A stretch of 64,000 bases of DNA, taken from positions 16,910,501 through 16,974,500 of the forward strand of contig JAVTVX010000024.1 in NCBI GenBank assembly GCA_033439265.1, read 5' to 3'. Positions 59,460 to 64,000 of this stretch are shown here, piece by piece. This stretch comes from Dillenia suffruticosa (Eukaryota; Streptophyta; Magnoliopsida; Dilleniales; Dilleniaceae). The notes under the pieces are model-generated. The model was not told the origin of the DNA. It ran no database searches and worked only from the letters and a program-made list of their open reading frames with translations. Position 1 is the stretch's first letter. Every line of letters begins with the position of its first letter. The position numbers and the translations under genes were made by a program.

Positions 59460-60015
59460 CGTCCTCCCTTCCCACGGCCCGCCGCTCTCTCTCCGTCACC
59501 CTCCGCCACTCTCTCTCTCCACTGCACCTCCCTCCCGCGAGCATAGTCTTCCTGCGAGCACGCCGCAATGTGATCTTCCTTGCGCAAGCGCGCCGCAACG
59601 TGAGTTTCCTTGAGCGAGCACGCCACAACGCGCGATCTTCCGCAAGCCCGCGACTGTAGTCCAGCCCGCGAGCGCGCACCTCAGCCCGTGAGCGCACCAA
59701 CCCGCAAGCGTGCCATCCCGAGAGCGCACCAGCCTGCAGCGCCTCCTTCCTCGCGCGAGCGCGCCATAGCACGCTACCTTCCGCCAGCCGCCACAGTGCA
59801 AGCTCGAGCGCGCGATTGCGCGAGCATACCACAACGTGAGCGCGCGCAGCCCGTGAGCCCACTACGGCCCGTGAAGCCCACTGCAGCCCACGAGCCCGCT
59901 AGCTGTTGACCCACGAGCCCACGAGCCCGCGATAGCCCGCGAGCCCACGATAGCCCGCGATCTGTTCTCTCCTTCGAGAGCTCTCCTGCACGCGGGTCCC
60001 CTTGCTGCAACCCCA
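59455..60015. other. GC-rich, CpG-dense island inside the solo LTR
   Basis: About 560 bp that are strikingly rich in C and G in an otherwise AT-rich window. Built from degenerate short words such as gcgagc(g/a)cgcc, cgcaacgtgag, agcccgcgag and cccacgagcc. Open frames on both strands simply reflect the lack of AT-rich stops. Probably R/U5 or promoter-leader sequence. Confidence 0.7.
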
Positions 60016-61405
60016 GCTAAAGCCCATGCCGCAATCATCAAACGACCCCTGAACCCTAGGTCATGGCTTTTTCACTACAGGTAACGGCTGCATTGGTTGT
60101 AGTTCTAGGGTTTGGAGCTTAGAATTTAAATTAGTTGCTAACATAGTTTCAAATGTGAAAATATTATAGGTTTTAGACCAATTCGACGGGCGAACAAAAG
60201 GTAGATCTGAGATCCGAGAAAACCCTAGATGAGAGAAATGCAATCTTTTCAATATTTGAAATAAATTTTATCGAATTTATGTTGAAATTTGTATCGGAAA
60301 CTATACATATACTCTGAAATATGTTAAATTCGAGAAAAATTAGAAAAAATGAGAAATATTGAAAATTTGATCATTTGTGAGCCAAATTATTCAAAATTAA
60401 TGAAACATGAATCTAAAAAGGAAATTGTGTAAATTGAGATTGTATTAAATTGGAAAAAAATGGAAAATCCCTTATTAGGCTTTTATTTGATATTTAATTG
60501 TGATGATTTGATTAGAGAAATCTTTTGGGAGACTCGAGGAGTCAGATTTAATTTGTTTTAAAAATAGGGAGTGACCACCCTCCCTAAAAAGGTGAGTAGG
60601 ATCCTAATCTTTTGTATAAAATAGTGAACTTGTTTTTCTGCCTTCTTTTTAATAAAACATGCTTTCGATATGCATTGACTCGACGTGTAGTATTAAATTT
60701 CAAAATTTGTTTTGTAATATTTGGAGTGTCGTAAATTTATGCTTTCGATGACTATGCATCCATGGTTTGAAATGAATCAATGTCGTGCCATTATTTGAAA
60801 ACTAGAATATTTTCTACTATACCATTGCATTGGCATATTGATTTAAAATGATTTGATGAAATGTATCGGTACACGAATTTGAAATGTTTTGATAAACTAT
60901 GCGGATTGGATGCCTACTAGTTATGTGATGTTTACGAAATGATTAGTGCTTGTGCATGATTAATGGCTATAGTCATTCCTTCCACAGCGCGACCCGACGA
61001 GAAAACGTGGATGAGGGTTGGATTATATTTGCCGGGAGAGACAGACGTGTCTCCCTCTGCGGTAGGTCAGGCTATATCCGGTTGCACTCTGATGGGGCAC
61101 GGCCCAACGCCAAGGAAGGGGGTATGTTTTGAAACATGATGAAAAACCTTTAGTGGGCTTTCGTCTGGGTTTCGGCCAACTTGAGACAGAAGTGTTTTAG
61201 ATAGAATCCCAGGATTTTCTGAAAAAGATGTTTGATACGGATGCATATATGTATCATATCATGTGATTTATTAAATGAGTTTATATTTCGGCACATATTA
61301 TGTTTCGTTACAAATTATAAATTTTTGTTTACGAAAAATGTTATTTGACACTCCAATAGTTCACCCACACTATTTATGCTTGACATTAACCTCCCTCACT
61401 CACTG

Positions 61406-61474
61406 GGTATCTTCCTTGATACTCACCCGGTATCTTCCCTGATACTCACCCGGTATCTTCCCTGATACTCACCC
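61406..61474. repeat. 23-bp tandem repeat, three copies
   Basis: ggtatcttccctgatactca plus ccc, at 61406, 61429 and 61452; the first copy has one difference (cttccttg). Confidence 0.92.
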
Positions 61475-62109
61475 CTCTCTTCTCTTTTCTCAGACAGAAT
61501 TATTGTGATAGAGCGACGTTACAGGTTCTAAAAGTTTTGATAGTTTCGGTGGATTTGGTATTTACTACGGTGAGCTCTAAGTTTAATTTGAAAGGTGAGT
61601 TTCTTACTTTATTTCGACTCTGCGAAATCTTGATATTGAGATCCGTAGTTTGTTGTGTATATATTTATGGGATGACTGTATGAATAATGGACATTTATTC
61701 GTAAAACTCTTGTGTAGACTTATTTCATTTGCATTGAGACACTTAAAAATATTTGAAATGTTAAATTGGGAAATTTGTTGTATATTTTATAAAAAAATAT
61801 TTAGGACCGCTCAGTGTAGCGGCTGCTCATACTCTAGTTAGGCATGACAGTAGAGGTCTGTAACTAGAACTGTTAAAAATTTTATAGCATTGCGTTGTCC
61901 TGGATGTTTACGGTGGGTTTTGTTGATTTTGGAGAGACCGGAATGACCGTTTGTTTATTTGACAGGTTGATTTTGAATATACAAGTCAAATTGTGCATGG
62001 GAAACTTCCGAAATATGGGGAGTTTCTGTCCGATTTTCTATAAAAATACAATCGGCATCCAGGGTAACGGGCGGCTACTCACGAACCCGGTTTGGGGCGT
62101 GACAAAATT

Positions 62110-64000
62110 AATTTTGAATTTAAAAATTAGAAGAAAATAAATTTGAAATAAAAAAGGATAAATGAATTTTATAATTAAAATTCACGATACATAATTTCTT
62201 AAAATTTTAAACCGGTTACAAATTTTTTTTTTTTGAAATTACAAAGTAACCTTAAATTTTTCTTTTTGTATTATTCTTTATTTTTAATTAACCTAATACC
62301 AAGATAATTCTATACGAATAAATAGTAAATACTTATAGAGTTCTAAAGTAGAGAAATGACCTAAAATATATTTATTTTGATTTCAAAATAATTATAATAC
62401 AATATAACAATCTGGTAGTTATATTAAAATTATTTTAATTTTCATTAATTTTACTAAATAATCAGAACTGCACTCTAAAATAAAAACCTTATTATTTATA
62501 TAATTTAATAAATAAAAATTCATTGTTTTTTTTAACCTTTGTCACCCTATGATCAAATAAAATATAAAAATAATATAATATTAGTTTCTCAATTATTTAA
62601 TACCATTGAATCTGCTATCTAAAATAAATAATATTTAAAATGTTCAACTTATTTTCTAATGGAATTTGAAAAATTTTAAAAACATCTAATACAATATAAA
62701 ATCGTATCATTAAATTCAATTTTTGAATAATTAACTACGACAATGCAAAGTGGGTGACATCTGACACACTTGACATAAATTCTCTATTAAGTAGACATCC
62801 CAACTAGGTAACACCATACACCCAATAAACAAAACTCTTGATTTATATATATATATAAAATCTTAATCCTAATATATCAAAATATATAGTTTTGATTTTG
62901 TTGATTTATTTACATATACTCAAAATAAGAGCAAATAAACTAAATACAATTATAGAATATCGATTTCTATCCATATTACAATAAAAGAAATATATATATT
63001 TTTTCAAAACTCCAAGAGAGATTGGTTTAGGGTCACCTATAATTTAACAACATTTTATGCCACTTCTCCCATAAGGGTTTGTAGTCATTAAGGGTGTTGT
63101 AAACTTTTATCGTTCAACCTTTTCTTGTTGAGGTTAATTTTAATTGTGATTTTATTAGAGTTTTTAATATAAAAAATTATAAATTCTTTTTATAAGGAAG
63201 TTTGATATGTACTTGTAAAATCCTATATTTGCTGTTTTTTATTTTAGTAAAAACAATATTCAAGTAAAATAAGACACAATCCACGTAAGTTAATGAAAGA
63301 ACTTCCCAAACATAACCCTAAGTAAAGTGATGCATAAACAACTTTCAATTCTTATGTCACCTTAATTGTGAAACATGAATTTAGTATACAATTTTACATC
63401 AAATAATTTAATTGTGAATATTTTTCTATCTTTTGGCAAACATAGTTTATAATAGTCTTCTTATTGATTTTGTATAAGAATTGATGGTACCCATTTTAAC
63501 ATCGGAATATTTTCTTATTCGTGTGATATATCAATTCTCATAATATCATCTAATAAGAAAAGAAATTCCTGACAAGTTTAAACTTTTCTTAATCCGATAG
63601 GCTTCTAATTCTTTTGTACTCTCAATAAGGAAGGAAATTTTTCTGAAATCTTAAATCTTTCTTAATTTTGAGGGATTCTAAATCTTTTAAAAATTTTTTA
63701 CCACAATGCCAACTATTTCAAAAGATGTCATACGAAAGAAAAGTAGGGTTTTCTACACCCCTTGGAAAACTATAAATGCATAGCAAAGACAACCTACCAG
63801 GAAACACGATCACAAATATACAACTACATACTCAACCCACAATGAGAGAGAATTGGAAATTCCAACGCTCAACTTTTGACTGGTGATGACATAGTTGGGG
63901 GTACCCCTCTGTTAAGCAACTCTATCAGCTCTACACCTCTAAGGGGTTCTGTACTTTTTTTTTTGGTTTCGTGCCTCACGAGGGTTCCACACCCAACCTC
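62110..64000. other. AT-rich DNA to the window end
   Basis: No gene, LTR end or repeat unit recognised. The last 160 bp (63840 on) are less AT-rich and could be the edge of another element, but nothing decides this. Confidence 0.45.

Larger units (their letters stand above)
59129..62104 (+). mobile_element. 2,976-bp solo LTR, probably Ty3/gypsy (Tekay/Del-like), TSD AAATT
   Basis: Bounded by near-inverted ends TGTAACACC and GGGGCGTGACA and by identical pentamers AAATT (59124-59128 and 62105-62109). No gag or pol is present, so it is a solo LTR or a non-autonomous unit. The ends and the 3-kb size fit LTRs of Tekay/Del chromoviruses (recalled family features; strand follows that type). Contents: AT microsatellite (59314-59332), CT microsatellite (59422-59457), a GC-rich island (59455-60015), and a 23-bp triple repeat (61406-61474). 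Confidence 0.75.

Noticed and set aside
59275..59862. Open frame of 195 codons on the minus strand, Arg/Ala-rich
   Set aside because: It lies in the CpG-rich island, where stops are rare in all frames. Overlapping frames on both strands are equally open and the protein is a low-complexity echo of the DNA words.
63840..64000. Possible element edge at the window end
   Set aside because: Too short to identify; no inverted end or duplication seen.

Overview
The window is nuclear DNA of a flowering plant, almost certainly a eudicot. It is AT-rich, its genes have GT-AG introns, and most of it is layered LTR retrotransposons. Only two host protein genes are convincing, both on the + strand. One is a TAF15B-like RNA-binding protein (33424-42175, seven coding exons, 378 codons). 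The other is an NPH3-family BTB protein (46088-48845, three exons, 545 codons). No tRNA, rRNA, CRISPR or prokaryotic system is visible. All coordinates and splice calls were made by eye; LTR identities are estimates.

Left block (1-13379): a nest of Ty1/copia elements of related families. The oldest host is element B2 (- strand; remnants 6803-7826 and 12891-13379). Element C (+; 4847-6802) lies in its protease region. Element B1 (-; 4021-4846) lies in C near the start of reverse transcriptase (RT). Element A (-; 1-4020) lies in B1 gag, and a solo LTR (429-863) lies in A near the start of RT. A separate complete element, E1 (-; 7827-12890), sits next to the primer-binding site of B2 with TSD TTCCC. 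All coding regions are broken.

Second block (13776-30113): a 16.3-kb SIRE/Maximus-like copia element D (-, TSD ACAAT). It has 1.8-kb LTRs full of GTCGAC-type motifs and an extra ORF in the env position. A younger complete copia element F (+; 21877-26933, TSD TTATC) is inserted in its gag. F is dead: stops, frameshifts and a YVDD to YVND change.

Gene block (30114-48845): non-coding DNA with a 5'-truncated LINE tail (32222-32800), then TAF15B with a 5.4-kb last intron, a degenerate copia gag (42940-43841), a long CT microsatellite and the NPH3 gene.

Right block (48846-64000): spacer, a very decayed copia element G (-; 51475-58439, TSD ATTTC), a 2,976-bp solo LTR with Ty3/gypsy-type ends (59129-62104, TSD AAATT) containing a GC-rich island, and AT-rich spacer. 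The two genes share no visible pathway; they are islands in repeat DNA.
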